Part shown: positions 9,594 through 17,130 of the stretch, piece after piece
How positions within the stretch are numbered: position 1 is the stretch's first letter
Layout of the letters: each line of letters opens with the position of its first letter
Program-made: the position numbers and the translations under genes
DNA from: Amarolinea aalborgensis
Lineage (GTDB): Bacteria > Chloroflexota > Anaerolineae > SSC4 > Amarolineaceae
Length of the DNA: 64,000 nucleotides
NCBI RefSeq assembly: GCF_900491745.1
Contig: NZ_UETR01000012.1
Span: forward strand, 62,001-126,000
Direction: 5' to 3'
Notes under the pieces: generated by a model
The model's input: only the letters and a program-made list of their open reading frames with translations
What the model was told of the DNA's origin: nothing
The model's database searches: none

Positions 9594-10361
9594 TCAGCGC
9601 GCAAGCCGCTGAAAATAGAAGGTGAAGATGGGAAATCCATTTTCGTAACACCAGGCTTCACGGGTGGTAGGAATCGTATCGGCCAGGCAGGCAGCCAGGC
9701 TATCGTCGTGCGGCCGAAAGAGGCCGCTGGCGCGGATGACATCTTCGATCAGCTCGGCGTATCCTGGTACGTCGGTGCGCACATGCAGGATGCCGTCAGG
9801 CGCCAGGCCGCGCGCCAAGAGGATGACGCTGTAGTCGGTGAACATACGCTTGTGCTGATGGCGTCGTTTCCACCACGGATCGGGCAGCAGGACATGCATC
9901 ACGGTCGCGCATCCTGGCGGCAATGAGCGCGCCAGCGCGTAACGGGCATCGTCAGCCGACACCCACAGATTGGGCAGGGGGATATTTTCAGCGGCCTTCA
10001 GCACGTGGCGCAGGAGATGCCAGCGCAGCTCAAAGCCGATGAACTGGCGCTCAGGGTGCTTGACAACGCGGTCGAGCAGGAAGTTGCCATCGCCAAAGCC
10101 GATCTCGATTTCCAACGGCCCACGCGCCAGGAAATCGGCCAGCCGTTGGCGATAGAAGTCATGCAGCCCGTCGCCGTTCGGCTCCAGGTCAGCAATCTGG
10201 AAAAGGGGTTTGTCTAGCGGGGCGCGCAAATAGCCGCTGTGCTGCAGACGCTGGAAGGGGTTGCCGCCGGCCAGTCCTTTGCCGGTTTCCAGGTTCTCTG
10301 GGCCAAAGGTCGGCGCCGCGGGGTCTACGGTGAACTTGTCTGGGATGCCGCGTCGAGTCAT
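9594..10361 (-). CDS. trmB: tRNA (guanine-N7-)-methyltransferase TrmB
   Basis: Methylates G46 in the variable loop of tRNAs using SAM. At 255 residues it is slightly longer than the usual 210-240 because of about 40 extra N-terminal residues. Visible family features are motif I EIGFGDGNFLLD, the FIGFELRWHLL strand-helix, the VSADDAR turn, and the diagnostic substrate loop PDPWWKRRHQHKRMF. It starts 58 bases after the CcdA/MauF-like gene and leads a tight series with a second methyltransferase, HAD and Nudix genes, so it may be transcribed separately from the redox genes upstream. Confidence 0.93.
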   Translation of the reverse strand: MTRRGIPDKFTVDPAAPTFGPENLETGKGLAGGNPFQRLQHSGYLRAPLDKPLFQIADLEPNGDGLHDFYRQRLADFLARGPLEIEIGFGDGNFLLDRVVKHPERQFIGFELRWHLLRHVLKAAENIPLPNLWVSADDARYALARSLPPGCATVMHVLLPDPWWKRRHQHKRMFTDYSVILLARGLAPDGILHVRTDVPGYAELIEDVIRASGLFRPHDDSLAACLADTIPTTREAWCYENGFPIFTFYFQRLAR

Positions 10362-10419
10362 AAAATCTGCATCTGCCTGCCAGGCGCACAGAACGTCGAA
10401 AGCATACCTTTGCCGCGGC

Positions 10420-11034
10420 CTAGCGTAACGCCATCACGAGCACAAAGGCGCCGAAGAAGCTCAGCGTGAGGGCGTTGAACAAGTGCCAAACGCTGATCTT
10501 GGCATAGAGCCACTCCTTCCAACGCACGAGCGCCTGAATGGGCTGCTGACGCACGGCGGCGCTGAAGACAGGCGTCACCCGCGCCAGGCCATAGAGCAAT
10601 CCGAGCAGCGCGCCGTACCAGGGCAAGCCCAGCGCCAGGTTCCACAGCAGCATGGCATGATAGGAGGCAAACGGAAGGTAGGTGATAAAGCCGGCGCCCC
10701 CCAGCGCGGCGCCGTAAATCGCAGCGCCGCGGTAAAGCCCATAGGTGGCCCATTGCCGAGGCACTTGGATCGCTAACGCCGGCAGCGGCAAACTCACCAG
10801 GCCAATCTCGTTCGCGCTGTAAAGAAGCGCCAACGCGCCCACCACGGCCAACGCCCCGGCGCGCAACATCGGCGGCGCGGCCAGGGCCAACTGCACCCGC
10901 TGCGCGGCCGCGGCCAGCAACGTGTTGAACAAAATGACCGTGGCCACCAACGCGATGGCGTAGATGGCAGCCCGGATCAGCCACTGCCGAGTTGTCTGAC
11001 GCTCCTGCACGAGGGGCGCGATCACGAAGATCAT
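10420..11034 (-). CDS. Polytopic membrane protein, CcdA/MauF-like but without cysteines
   Basis: A 204-residue integral membrane protein with about five to six hydrophobic helices. The pattern GGAGFITYLPFASYHAMLL then ALGLPWYGALLGLLYGLARV resembles the DsbD/CcdA-type transmembrane family that moves reductant across the membrane, and the analogous MauF of methylamine utilisation. It contains no cysteine at all, so it cannot be a classical CcdA thiol relay. A GAGGGG ribosome site before ATG 11034 incorporates the stop codon of the small upstream gene, so the two are probably coupled. Its position, last in the MauE-MauD-Cys-rich series, suggests it helps mature or export the Cys-rich product. 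The family assignment is tentative. Confidence 0.6.
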   Translation of the reverse strand: MIFVIAPLVQERQTTRQWLIRAAIYAIALVATVILFNTLLAAAAQRVQLALAAPPMLRAGALAVVGALALLYSANEIGLVSLPLPALAIQVPRQWATYGLYRGAAIYGAALGGAGFITYLPFASYHAMLLWNLALGLPWYGALLGLLYGLARVTPVFSAAVRQQPIQALVRWKEWLYAKISVWHLFNALTLSFFGAFVLVMALR

Positions 11035-11043
11035 GTTGACCCC

Positions 11044-11211
11044 TCAAGGGGTGCACGTTTTCGACAGCCCGGCCGTGATGGCCAGCACACAACCTATGCC
11101 CAACGCAATGGCGGGCGCGGCGCCGCCTGCGGCCCAGCCAGCCAATGCGCCCAACAACGCAGCGACCGCGACGAGGTGGCTGCTGCGCAGGGCTGGAGTA
11201 GACGTCGTCAT
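11044..11211 (-). CDS. Small two-helix membrane protein (55 aa) in the redox operon
   Basis: A short gene read from the sequence: 55 residues beginning MTTSTPALRSSHLV and ending LSKTCTP. A GAGGA ribosome site lies four bases before ATG 11211. Two hydrophobic segments (about residues 13-29 and 32-48) are rich in Ala and Gly. It sits ten bases after the Cys-rich protein gene and nine bases before the CcdA/MauF-like gene, all on the same strand, so it is very likely co-transcribed. It has a single cysteine near the C-terminus. I recognise no family. Confidence 0.65.
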   Translation of the reverse strand: MTTSTPALRSSHLVAVAALLGALAGWAAGGAAPAIALGIGCVLAITAGLSKTCTP

Positions 11212-11220
11212 GAATTCCTC

Positions 11221-11667
11221 TTAACAGTTTGCATTCACCGTGCGCGGGTGGCGGTTGAAGGTGTCGGGCGCGTTCGTTGAAACGCAGCCGCACTGCCGAT
11301 CGCTGGGGCAGCCGGCTTTGCGGCACCAACAGTCACAGCAGTTGATCGGATTGACGCTGCCGCCGCATGTCCAGCAGCCGCCCTGGTTCGGGTAGTAGAT
11401 CAGGTTGATCCAGCATGGAGATTTGCACGTGCCATCCTCGTTGCACTGGAAACCGTAATCCATGCAGTAGGGGCCTGGCGGCACACAGCAATCTTGCACG
11501 CCGAACTTCGCGCGCGCGCTGGCCGTGGGCGCGGAATTCATAGCGACCGCGGCCAAAAAGGTGAATGTGGTCTGGGCCACGCGGCCCAGGAAACTGCGCC
11601 GCGTAACGGTGCGGCGGGCAATCGCCTCGCTCATCAACTGGGCACGCGTTTCTTGTTCTGCGTTCAT
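11221..11667 (-). CDS. Exported cysteine-rich protein, MADH light-chain-like
   Basis: A 148-residue protein with a twin-arginine-type leader (RRSFLGRVAQTTFTFLAAVA, about residues 23-42), cleaved perhaps after SARA. The mature part of roughly 95 residues has 16 cysteines, including two CC pairs and CW or WC contexts at three Trp residues. This cysteine density, the leader resembling that of methylamine dehydrogenase light chain (MauA), and the upstream MauE- and MauD-like genes suggest a small periplasmic or surface protein needing many disulfides. In known mau clusters MauD and MauE are required to make MauA. No heavy-chain (mauB), amicyanin or mauG gene is visible, so enzyme function is not implied. 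Homology to MauA is suggestive only. Confidence 0.65.
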   Translation of the reverse strand: MNAEQETRAQLMSEAIARRTVTRRSFLGRVAQTTFTFLAAVAMNSAPTASARAKFGVQDCCVPPGPYCMDYGFQCNEDGTCKSPCWINLIYYPNQGGCWTCGGSVNPINCCDCWCRKAGCPSDRQCGCVSTNAPDTFNRHPRTVNANC

Positions 11668-11754
11668 AAGTCCTCCGTGACAGATACGTTGGCGTCTATC
11701 AGAGAAACTGCGCCGGCGAGTCTTGTGACGTACTCGCCGCAGTTCGTATAGGCT

Positions 11755-12324
11755 TTAGTTGTTCAGTGGATCGCCCACCGGACGCTCGAAGAGCACTTCC
11801 AGGTGGATGCGCGAATTGACCAGACCCTTACCCAGAATTCTACCCTCTTCATCCACGGCAAAGCCAAAGGGCGTGACGCGCGTCAGGTACCGGCTCTGCA
11901 GAGATTCATCGGTGGGAATGGTCAGAATCGGCACGCGCACATCGTACAGATCGGCAAAGCGTGCATTTTCTTCGCGCGACGCGCCGCTGAGGAAAAACGG
12001 CCGCACATCGCTCTTGTGTGCAGCGCTGAACTCGTTGAGATCCGGGATCAACTGTTGGCAAGGCCGGCAGTTGGGCGAGCCAAAAATCAGCAGCAGACGC
12101 TGGCCCCGGTAATCGGCCAGGCGGTGCGGCACGCCGTTCAGGTCCGGGGCGGTGAAATCAGGCGCCTGACTCCCCTCGGCAATGCCATCGCGGGAGACGC
12201 CTTGGGAGCGTCCCAGGTAAATCAAACCGACCTGGCGATAGAGCACAAAAACCAGGAAGGCAAGGGCCAGAAGGAAAATCCAGAGCACGACCGTGCTAAT
12301 GATCCAAAGTGAAGACATGGGCAT
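11755..12324 (-). CDS. Membrane-anchored thioredoxin-like protein (MauD-like)
   Basis: A 189-residue thiol-disulfide protein. An N-terminal helix (about residues 6-28) anchors it and leads into YRQVGLIYLGR, which matches the RQxG segment of MauD proteins. The thioredoxin/redoxin domain follows (APDFTAPDLNG, then FGSPNCRPCQQLIPDL) with active-site CRPC at about 107-110 and a cis-Pro region at RVTPFGF. It probably oxidises, reduces or isomerises disulfides outside the membrane. ATG 12324 directly abuts the stop of the MauE-like gene; an alternative ATG lies six bases later. The next gene, 87 bases downstream, encodes a protein with 16 cysteines, its obvious candidate client. Confidence 0.85.
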   Translation of the reverse strand: MPMSSLWIISTVVLWIFLLALAFLVFVLYRQVGLIYLGRSQGVSRDGIAEGSQAPDFTAPDLNGVPHRLADYRGQRLLLIFGSPNCRPCQQLIPDLNEFSAAHKSDVRPFFLSGASREENARFADLYDVRVPILTIPTDESLQSRYLTRVTPFGFAVDEEGRILGKGLVNSRIHLEVLFERPVGDPLNN

Positions 12325-12963
12325 CTACCGTCGGCGACCCAAACGACGCCGGAGTGAAGGATTGGGGGTAAACGAGGGCCAGGGGCTTTCGACCCAGGGG
12401 CTGCGGCTGATCGTGGCGCTGACCTGGCCAGCCAGAAGGACAATGGCGACGCCGGTCACCGCCAGCAGCAAACAGGGAACCGCATCGAGCAGCGGGAGGC
12501 GCGCGGCGGCTGGCGCCAACCCCAAGAGGGGATCAAGGGCGAGAAAAACGCTTGGGGTAAAAATCGCCAAACTGACAAGGAGCATTAAAGCCGTGTTGCG
12601 GATGACCAGCATGCCTGACAGTTCCTCGGAGAACAGATTGCCAAAGCAATGACAATCGGGGTGATGGCCGCGCGCCAGGTTCCAGCCGATGGCGAGCGTG
12701 AAGCTGAGCAGGGTGAGGAACGCGGCTGCGGCCGCCCACGGCGTGAAAAGTCCCACCATCAACAACGCGCCGGTGATCATCTCGACGTAGGGAATCAGCG
12801 CCGCATAGAGATCCGCCAGGCGCGGCGGGAGCACACGAAAATTGTAGACGGCCATCGTGAATCCCCTGGGATCACGCAGCTTGGTGATACTGGACAACAG
12901 GAAGATCAGGCCGATCAGCCAACGCACGGTCGTAATGGCGTAGGGATCGGTCAAGAATGACAT
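12325..12963 (-). CDS. DoxX/MauE-family redox-associated membrane protein
   Basis: A 212-residue membrane protein with about four to five helices. ATG 12963 (MSFLTDPYAITTVRW) is preferred because the 39 codons upstream of it lie in leader sequence containing a hairpin. The first helix and KLRDPRGFTMAVYNFRVLP match the MauE family, and after the third helix comes HHPDCHCFGNLFS, the CxCFG motif shared by MauE proteins and thought to take part in redox exchange with MauD. It is the first gene of a probable operon: MauE-like, MauD-like, Cys-rich protein, small membrane protein, CcdA/MauF-like. It may pass electrons between the membrane and the MauD-like protein. Confidence 0.85.
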   Translation of the reverse strand: MSFLTDPYAITTVRWLIGLIFLLSSITKLRDPRGFTMAVYNFRVLPPRLADLYAALIPYVEMITGALLMVGLFTPWAAAAAFLTLLSFTLAIGWNLARGHHPDCHCFGNLFSEELSGMLVIRNTALMLLVSLAIFTPSVFLALDPLLGLAPAAARLPLLDAVPCLLLAVTGVAIVLLAGQVSATISRSPWVESPWPSFTPNPSLRRRLGRRR

Positions 12964-13028
12964 TGACGGCAAATGGGCGACCTCGGCATGAGCTGTTGCA
13001 GCAGGATATCTGCAGGCACAGAACCAAC

Positions 13029-13055
13029 TTCCCGCAGGTTGAGCGCCTGCGGGAA
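13029..13055 (-). promoter_or_regulatory. Leader hairpin upstream of the MauE-like operon
   Basis: TTCCCGCAGG and CCTGCGGGAA form a perfect 10-bp stem around a 7-base loop, 66 bases before the MauE-like start and downstream of the putative promoter. There is no T-run, so it is not a standard terminator; an RNA stability or regulatory role is possible. Confidence 0.5.
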
Positions 13056-13070
13056 ATCTAAGGCGGGCGT

Positions 13071-13099
13071 AGTTTAACACAGGTTTTGCGCAGGCGCAA
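13071..13099 (-). promoter_or_regulatory. Putative promoter and operator of the MauE-like operon
   Basis: On the minus strand TTGCGC, a 17-base spacer and TAAACT form a weak sigma70-like promoter. The -35 half lies inside a perfect inverted repeat TTGCGC-AG-GCGCAA (13086-13099), a plausible repressor site. Neither element has been tested. Confidence 0.4.
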
Positions 13100-13213
13100 G
13101 CAATCCATCTTCCCGTTCAGCCATTTCCAAATGCAGGGACAGCTCGCTGTGGACTTCCGCAGAAGGTGATGGTAATTCAAATGGCACGAATCCACCAACA
13201 AATAGATGGTTTT

Positions 13214-13241
13214 TTGCAGAATCTGCCTTGTTTGGTACAAT
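13214..13241 (+). promoter_or_regulatory. Putative sigma70-like promoter of the CBM48-like gene
   Basis: TTGCAG and TACAAT separated by 16 bases, with the gene start 105 bases downstream. The region 12964-13346 otherwise holds only the divergent promoter and leader hairpin described separately. Confidence 0.5.
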
Positions 13242-13346
13242 CTAGACCGGCTGGGGTTGAGCAGCAGTAAGCTCACCCAGCCTGCGCGTAAAGCGGCCTT
13301 TGCTGGGAGCGAGATTCACGCCTGAAAGATTAACAAGGAGAACGCG

Positions 13347-13643
13347 ATGTTGACCAAGCAGTATGCAAAAAACAATAAGACGTGCAAAGTCACGTTTGAA
13401 CTGCCCGCTGAGGCGGGCTTGACGAAGGGCACTCTCGTGGGTGACTTCAATCAATGGGATGTGGCCGCAACGCCGCTCAAGCGGCGCAAGGATGGTGTTC
13501 TCTACGCCGCCGTCACGCTTGCGACCGGCAACAGCTATCGTTTTCGCTATCGCAGCGAAGATGGCGCCTGGCATAATGACTGGGCTGCGGATTCCTATGC
13601 GGCCAATGAATTTGGCACCGAAGATTCGGTCGTCACCGTCTAA
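13347..13643 (+). CDS. Stand-alone isoamylase early-set (CBM48/AMPK-type) domain protein
   Basis: A 98-residue cytosolic protein consisting almost entirely of one immunoglobulin-like early-set domain, as found at the N-terminus of glycogen branching and debranching enzymes and in AMPK beta. Diagnostic segments are GTLVGDFNQWDVAATPLKR, with the conserved FNxW glucan-contact loop, and YRFRYRSEDGAW near the end. No catalytic domain is attached. An AAGGAG ribosome site lies seven bases before the ATG, a candidate promoter about 105 bases upstream and a strong terminator downstream, so it is a single-gene unit. It may bind polysaccharide or act as a regulatory subunit; no glycogen gene is adjacent. 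Confidence 0.85.
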   Translation: MLTKQYAKNNKTCKVTFELPAEAGLTKGTLVGDFNQWDVAATPLKRRKDGVLYAAVTLATGNSYRFRYRSEDGAWHNDWAADSYAANEFGTEDSVVTV

Positions 13644-13793
13644 GCAAGGGTCAAACCCTCATTAGCGAACCCACGCTGCCGGCTGATGGGCAGCCGCTCA
13701 GCGTCGCCTGGTTTGCCCACAGCAGACGGTTGACTTGTCTCTGTTTTCCCCCATCCCTCGCCACTCACGAGCAGGCTGTATACGTCATGCGCA

Positions 13794-13825
13794 ACGGAGG
13801 CTGGATCTCTCCAGCCTCCGTTTTT
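13794..13825 (+). terminator. Rho-independent terminator
   Basis: A perfect 12-bp stem (ACGGAGGCTGGA / TCCAGCCTCCGT) with a TCTC loop followed by a T-run. It ends the CBM48-like transcript, 150 bases after the stop. The 237 bases between that gene and the HerA-like gene hold nothing else recognisable. Confidence 0.85.
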
Positions 13826-13880
13826 CTTTGCCAGCAGCCCCGCTGTGCGCACAAGCGCCGTCGCCAGTTGATGAGACGGG

Positions 13881-16538
13881 TCACCCGCGCCACGCCTCCA
13901 CACGTTCACTGCGAATTTGCCCCGCCAGGTCCGTGTAGGTGACCTCCCAGACCGGCAGCCAGGCCAGGGCCACCAAACGTACCCCGACGTCGGTCTTGCG
14001 CGGCGTAATCTTGACCTCCTGGATGTCATCCAGGGTGGCTGTCCAGCGCGCCGTAATGGCCTCGGCGGCGCGCTGACTCTGCGTCTGCAAATCGCCGATC
14101 TGCTTGCGCAGGCTCTCGACGGTTTGCCGGCCTTCCACCACATCCAGGCGCGCTTGATCGGCAAGGCGTTGCTTGGTCATGGTGGTGGAGATGACCCGCG
14201 TGCGCCGGCTGCCCAACAGCGCGCCAACGACGGTTTCGCCGATGGTCACCCATTTCTCGCGGTTGAGCGCCGTCGCCGCGGTTTCGTTTTCAATCAACGT
14301 GCGCTGCTGCTTATAGAGTCTGGCTTGCAAGCGCGCGATTTGGGCATTGTACCGCTGCGCCAGGGCGTCAACTTCTGCGTCACGCGCTTCGCGGGCGGCC
14401 TGCTGACAGCGAATAATGAACTCACGCTGCCGCTCCGCCGGTTTCGAATAGAGTTTGAGCATGGGGTTATACCACAGGCTAAATGCCTGGGTGCGATAGA
14501 GATGCTCGATGAATCCGCTTTCCAGGCTCTTGAGCGCCCGCGCGGTGCTGACAAGCGGCGGCGCATCGTCGAACAACGCGCCTGGTTCAGGCCGGCTCAG
14601 CAGTGCGCCCGGCGCTACGTCCACGGCTTCAGCCTCGCCCCACCGCAGCAGGCGATCGCCCTCACGCATGTGCAGGAGAAGGGCTACATCCCTGGCTTGA
14701 TCCACGCCGCGCTTCAGGTCTACAAAGTGAATGGCGCTCAATCCAAGCAGCGCAGGCGTGTAGATCAGATCAATGGCCGTGGCTTCGAGCCGAAAGCCAG
14801 CCGCCTGGGTCAAGCGGCGCAGCGCAGAACCCTGTCCCGCGCGGATGGGTAGGTAGGTCTGCGCCACCTCGACCGGCAGCACAGGAGCGTTCGACAACGA
14901 AGCCCGTGTCAGGTTGGGGATGGGACGCGGCGCCGGCGCGCGGATAGGCGCGGGCGGGACGGCTGGCCGCGGTTGAACGGGAGGAGGCGCTGACGCAGGC
15001 TGTCTTACGGCCTGCGTGACCCACCAGGGTGCATCAGCCGCCGGCGTCGTCTGCGGCGCGGCCGCTGGATCGGCAGGGGCTGGCAGAGGCGCCGCCGCGC
15101 CAGCTTGACCGTTGCCGAGCTGCGCTTTGGCAGCCGCCATCAGCGTGCGCACCTGCGGACGCGTCAATGGCCCGCGCAAATAGGAGAGCGCCCAACGCGT
15201 CTGAAAGACCTGCGGATGGCCCTCGTGCACATTGTGCAGTAAGAAAACCCGGTTGGTCAACGCGGAGATGGTCTTGTCCAGCCAAGCGCGATCCAACCCC
15301 GCGGCTGCACCGGCCAGCGCGCCTTCGAGGCCGTCGAGCAGACGATCTTTATCGCGCTGGGCTTGCAGTTTGCCCACAAACCACGTGCCTGCATTGCTCA
15401 GACCTTTGTAATCGAGGTCAATGGGGTTCTGGGTGGCGAGTACGATGCCCACCCCATACGCCCGCGCCTGCTTGAGCAGGGTGAGCAGCGGGCGTTTACT
15501 GGGCGGCTCGGCCACAGGCGGGAAATAGCCGAAAATTTCATCCATGTAGACCAGCGCGCGCAGACTGGTGGTGCCGGGTTGATTGCGCGTCCAAGTCAAG
15601 ATCTGCCCCAGCAGCAGGGTGACGAAGAACATGCGCTCGGTATCGTTGAGATGCGCCAGGTAGAAGATGGAATGGCGCGGTTTTCCATCGGGGCTGTACA
15701 GCAGTTGGCCCACATCCAACGGCTGGCCGGTGAGCCACATTTGAAACGACGGCGCGGCCATCAGCCCGTTGAAGGCCATCGCCAGGTTGAAGCGATCCTT
15801 CTGTGGGTAGAAGGTGTCTACATCGGCGACGCCCAGCGTGCGCACCGGCGGGTTTTGGATAGCCGCAATGAGCATCGCCAGGTCAAGACTTTGACCTTGA
15901 CGCCAGAAGTGTTCGAAAATGGTGGAGAGCAGGATGTGGTCGCGGCTGCGCACGGGGTCCGTGTTGCCGCGCACCAGGCCGAGCAGCGCGGAGACTGTGC
16001 CGCTGATCTGTTCACGCACCTCTTCAGCCTGCTCTTCCCAGTTGACGTGCGGGGCTTCCAGGCTGTGCAGAATGCTCACGGGCAGGCCGGCATCGCTGCC
16101 CGGCGTGTAAATAAGGAACTGCGCGCTCTCCTGCAACAGGCGAATGCGTTCCGGCGTCTGTCCCCACGCGGCCAGGCCATCACGCCACGTCTGGGCGGTG
16201 GCCGCCGCAAATTCATCGTCCGTCTGGTCGCGTCGGCGGGCGTCATCCAGGTTCACCCAGTTGCGGAAGTCAGCCGGCCGCAGGTCAGGGAAGGTGAGCA
16301 GGAGGTTGGTGATGTCGCCTTTGAGATCAATGGCAATGGCGGGCACTCGATCAATGGCCGCCTCCTCCAAAAGATCAATACAGAGGCCAGTTTTGCCGCT
16401 GCCGGTCATACCGACGCAAATGGCGTGCGTCGTCAGATCACGCGCATCGTACATGATGGGGCGATCTTCGGTTTGCCCAGTCTTGAGATCGTAGGGTTTG
16501 CCCAGGTAGAAGAAGCCGAGACGTTCGATGTTTTCCAT
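13881..16538 (-). CDS. HerA/DUF87-like ATP-binding protein
   Basis: An 885-residue P-loop ATPase. ATG 16538 (MENIERLGFFYLGK) is chosen because the 42 codons upstream lie in intergenic sequence. Walker A is CVGMTGSGKTGL (about residues 36-47) and Walker B ALVYMDEIFGYFPP (about 348), followed by the sensor-like VLATQNPIDLDYKGLSN, the pattern of HerA/TraG-type pumping ATPases. A Pro/Ala-rich linker follows at about 500-570, and the C-terminal third has a long charged coiled-coil region (QRYNAQIARLQARLYKQQR onwards). HerA proteins move DNA, often with NurA; no nuclease gene is adjacent, so its function is open. Confidence 0.8.
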   Translation of the reverse strand: MENIERLGFFYLGKPYDLKTGQTEDRPIMYDARDLTTHAICVGMTGSGKTGLCIDLLEEAAIDRVPAIAIDLKGDITNLLLTFPDLRPADFRNWVNLDDARRRDQTDDEFAAATAQTWRDGLAAWGQTPERIRLLQESAQFLIYTPGSDAGLPVSILHSLEAPHVNWEEQAEEVREQISGTVSALLGLVRGNTDPVRSRDHILLSTIFEHFWRQGQSLDLAMLIAAIQNPPVRTLGVADVDTFYPQKDRFNLAMAFNGLMAAPSFQMWLTGQPLDVGQLLYSPDGKPRHSIFYLAHLNDTERMFFVTLLLGQILTWTRNQPGTTSLRALVYMDEIFGYFPPVAEPPSKRPLLTLLKQARAYGVGIVLATQNPIDLDYKGLSNAGTWFVGKLQAQRDKDRLLDGLEGALAGAAAGLDRAWLDKTISALTNRVFLLHNVHEGHPQVFQTRWALSYLRGPLTRPQVRTLMAAAKAQLGNGQAGAAAPLPAPADPAAAPQTTPAADAPWWVTQAVRQPASAPPPVQPRPAVPPAPIRAPAPRPIPNLTRASLSNAPVLPVEVAQTYLPIRAGQGSALRRLTQAAGFRLEATAIDLIYTPALLGLSAIHFVDLKRGVDQARDVALLLHMREGDRLLRWGEAEAVDVAPGALLSRPEPGALFDDAPPLVSTARALKSLESGFIEHLYRTQAFSLWYNPMLKLYSKPAERQREFIIRCQQAAREARDAEVDALAQRYNAQIARLQARLYKQQRTLIENETAATALNREKWVTIGETVVGALLGSRRTRVISTTMTKQRLADQARLDVVEGRQTVESLRKQIGDLQTQSQRAAEAITARWTATLDDIQEVKITPRKTDVGVRLVALAWLPVWEVTYTDLAGQIRSERVEAWRG

Positions 16539-16645
16539 GCGGGCGATTTTACCGCAAAAGATGGCGGCGCGCAAGAACGTTTGTGCTGAGCATGGATGTG
16601 CATCCGTTGAGTTCGCACGCCCAGGTGCGACGTTGGCTTTGCCCG

Positions 16646-16681
16646 AAAAAAGACCAGGTCTCACGTAGGAAACCCGGTCTT
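16646..16681 (-). terminator. Rho-independent terminator (minus strand)
   Basis: On the minus strand AAGACCGGGT pairs with ACCTGGTCTT (one G-T pair) around a 12-base loop and is followed by a T6 run. It lies just after the small membrane protein gene at 16705-16836, and its arms resemble the terminator at 45446-45478. Confidence 0.8.
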
Positions 16682-16704
16682 GATAGTGTTTTCAGGTGGA
16701 AGTG

Positions 16705-16836
16705 CTAACGGAACTGCACGATCAACCACAGAATGGCGATACTGATGACCACACGCCAACCCAACTGAAACCACAGTTGGCTCAAAGGGCTGGGCGCAGT
16801 CTGCGCGATCGCGTGTTCGGTCGTTGGTTGATTCAC
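16705..16836 (-). CDS. Very small single-helix membrane protein (43 aa, GTG start)
   Basis: A short gene read directly from the sequence: begins (M)NQPTTEHAIAQTAPSPLSQ and ends ILWLIVQFR. A GAGAGGAG ribosome site lies eight bases before the GTG at 16836, and a strong terminator follows 24 bases after the stop, so it forms a complete transcription unit. Residues about 22-41 make one hydrophobic helix following a polar N-terminus, ending in a basic residue. I know no family for it. The 294 bases upstream, to the end of mutS2, hold no gene I can support. Confidence 0.6.
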   Translation of the reverse strand: MNQPTTEHAIAQTAPSPLSQLWFQLGWRVVISIAILWLIVQFR

Positions 16837-17130
16837 GATGTCGGCTCCTCTCTCAGGTTCAGCATGGGTGACGGTTCATCTAGCATAGCAGCATTGGCTT
16901 ACGTTACAGATAACGCTTGCGAGGGACCGTCGTCGCCTAAGCCTGTACAACTCAGGCTTCGCCCTCGTTGCTGCAGTTTGAACCGCCGTGAATCAGAACG
17001 AACAACGCCGAAGATCGGTTACGCCCTTGACAGAGCAGTCTCGGCCACGAATTTTCGCGAGTTAATCCTTCTGCCCTCGACCCATGCTTGTCATTTGCGG
17101 CAGGTGCATCCCTGCGGTTTATGCGAGGGT

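Noticed and set aside
10358..11329. Long minus-strand frame across the redox operon
   Set aside because: Arg/His-rich product without family motifs, overlapping three better-supported genes that have ribosome sites and membrane segments.
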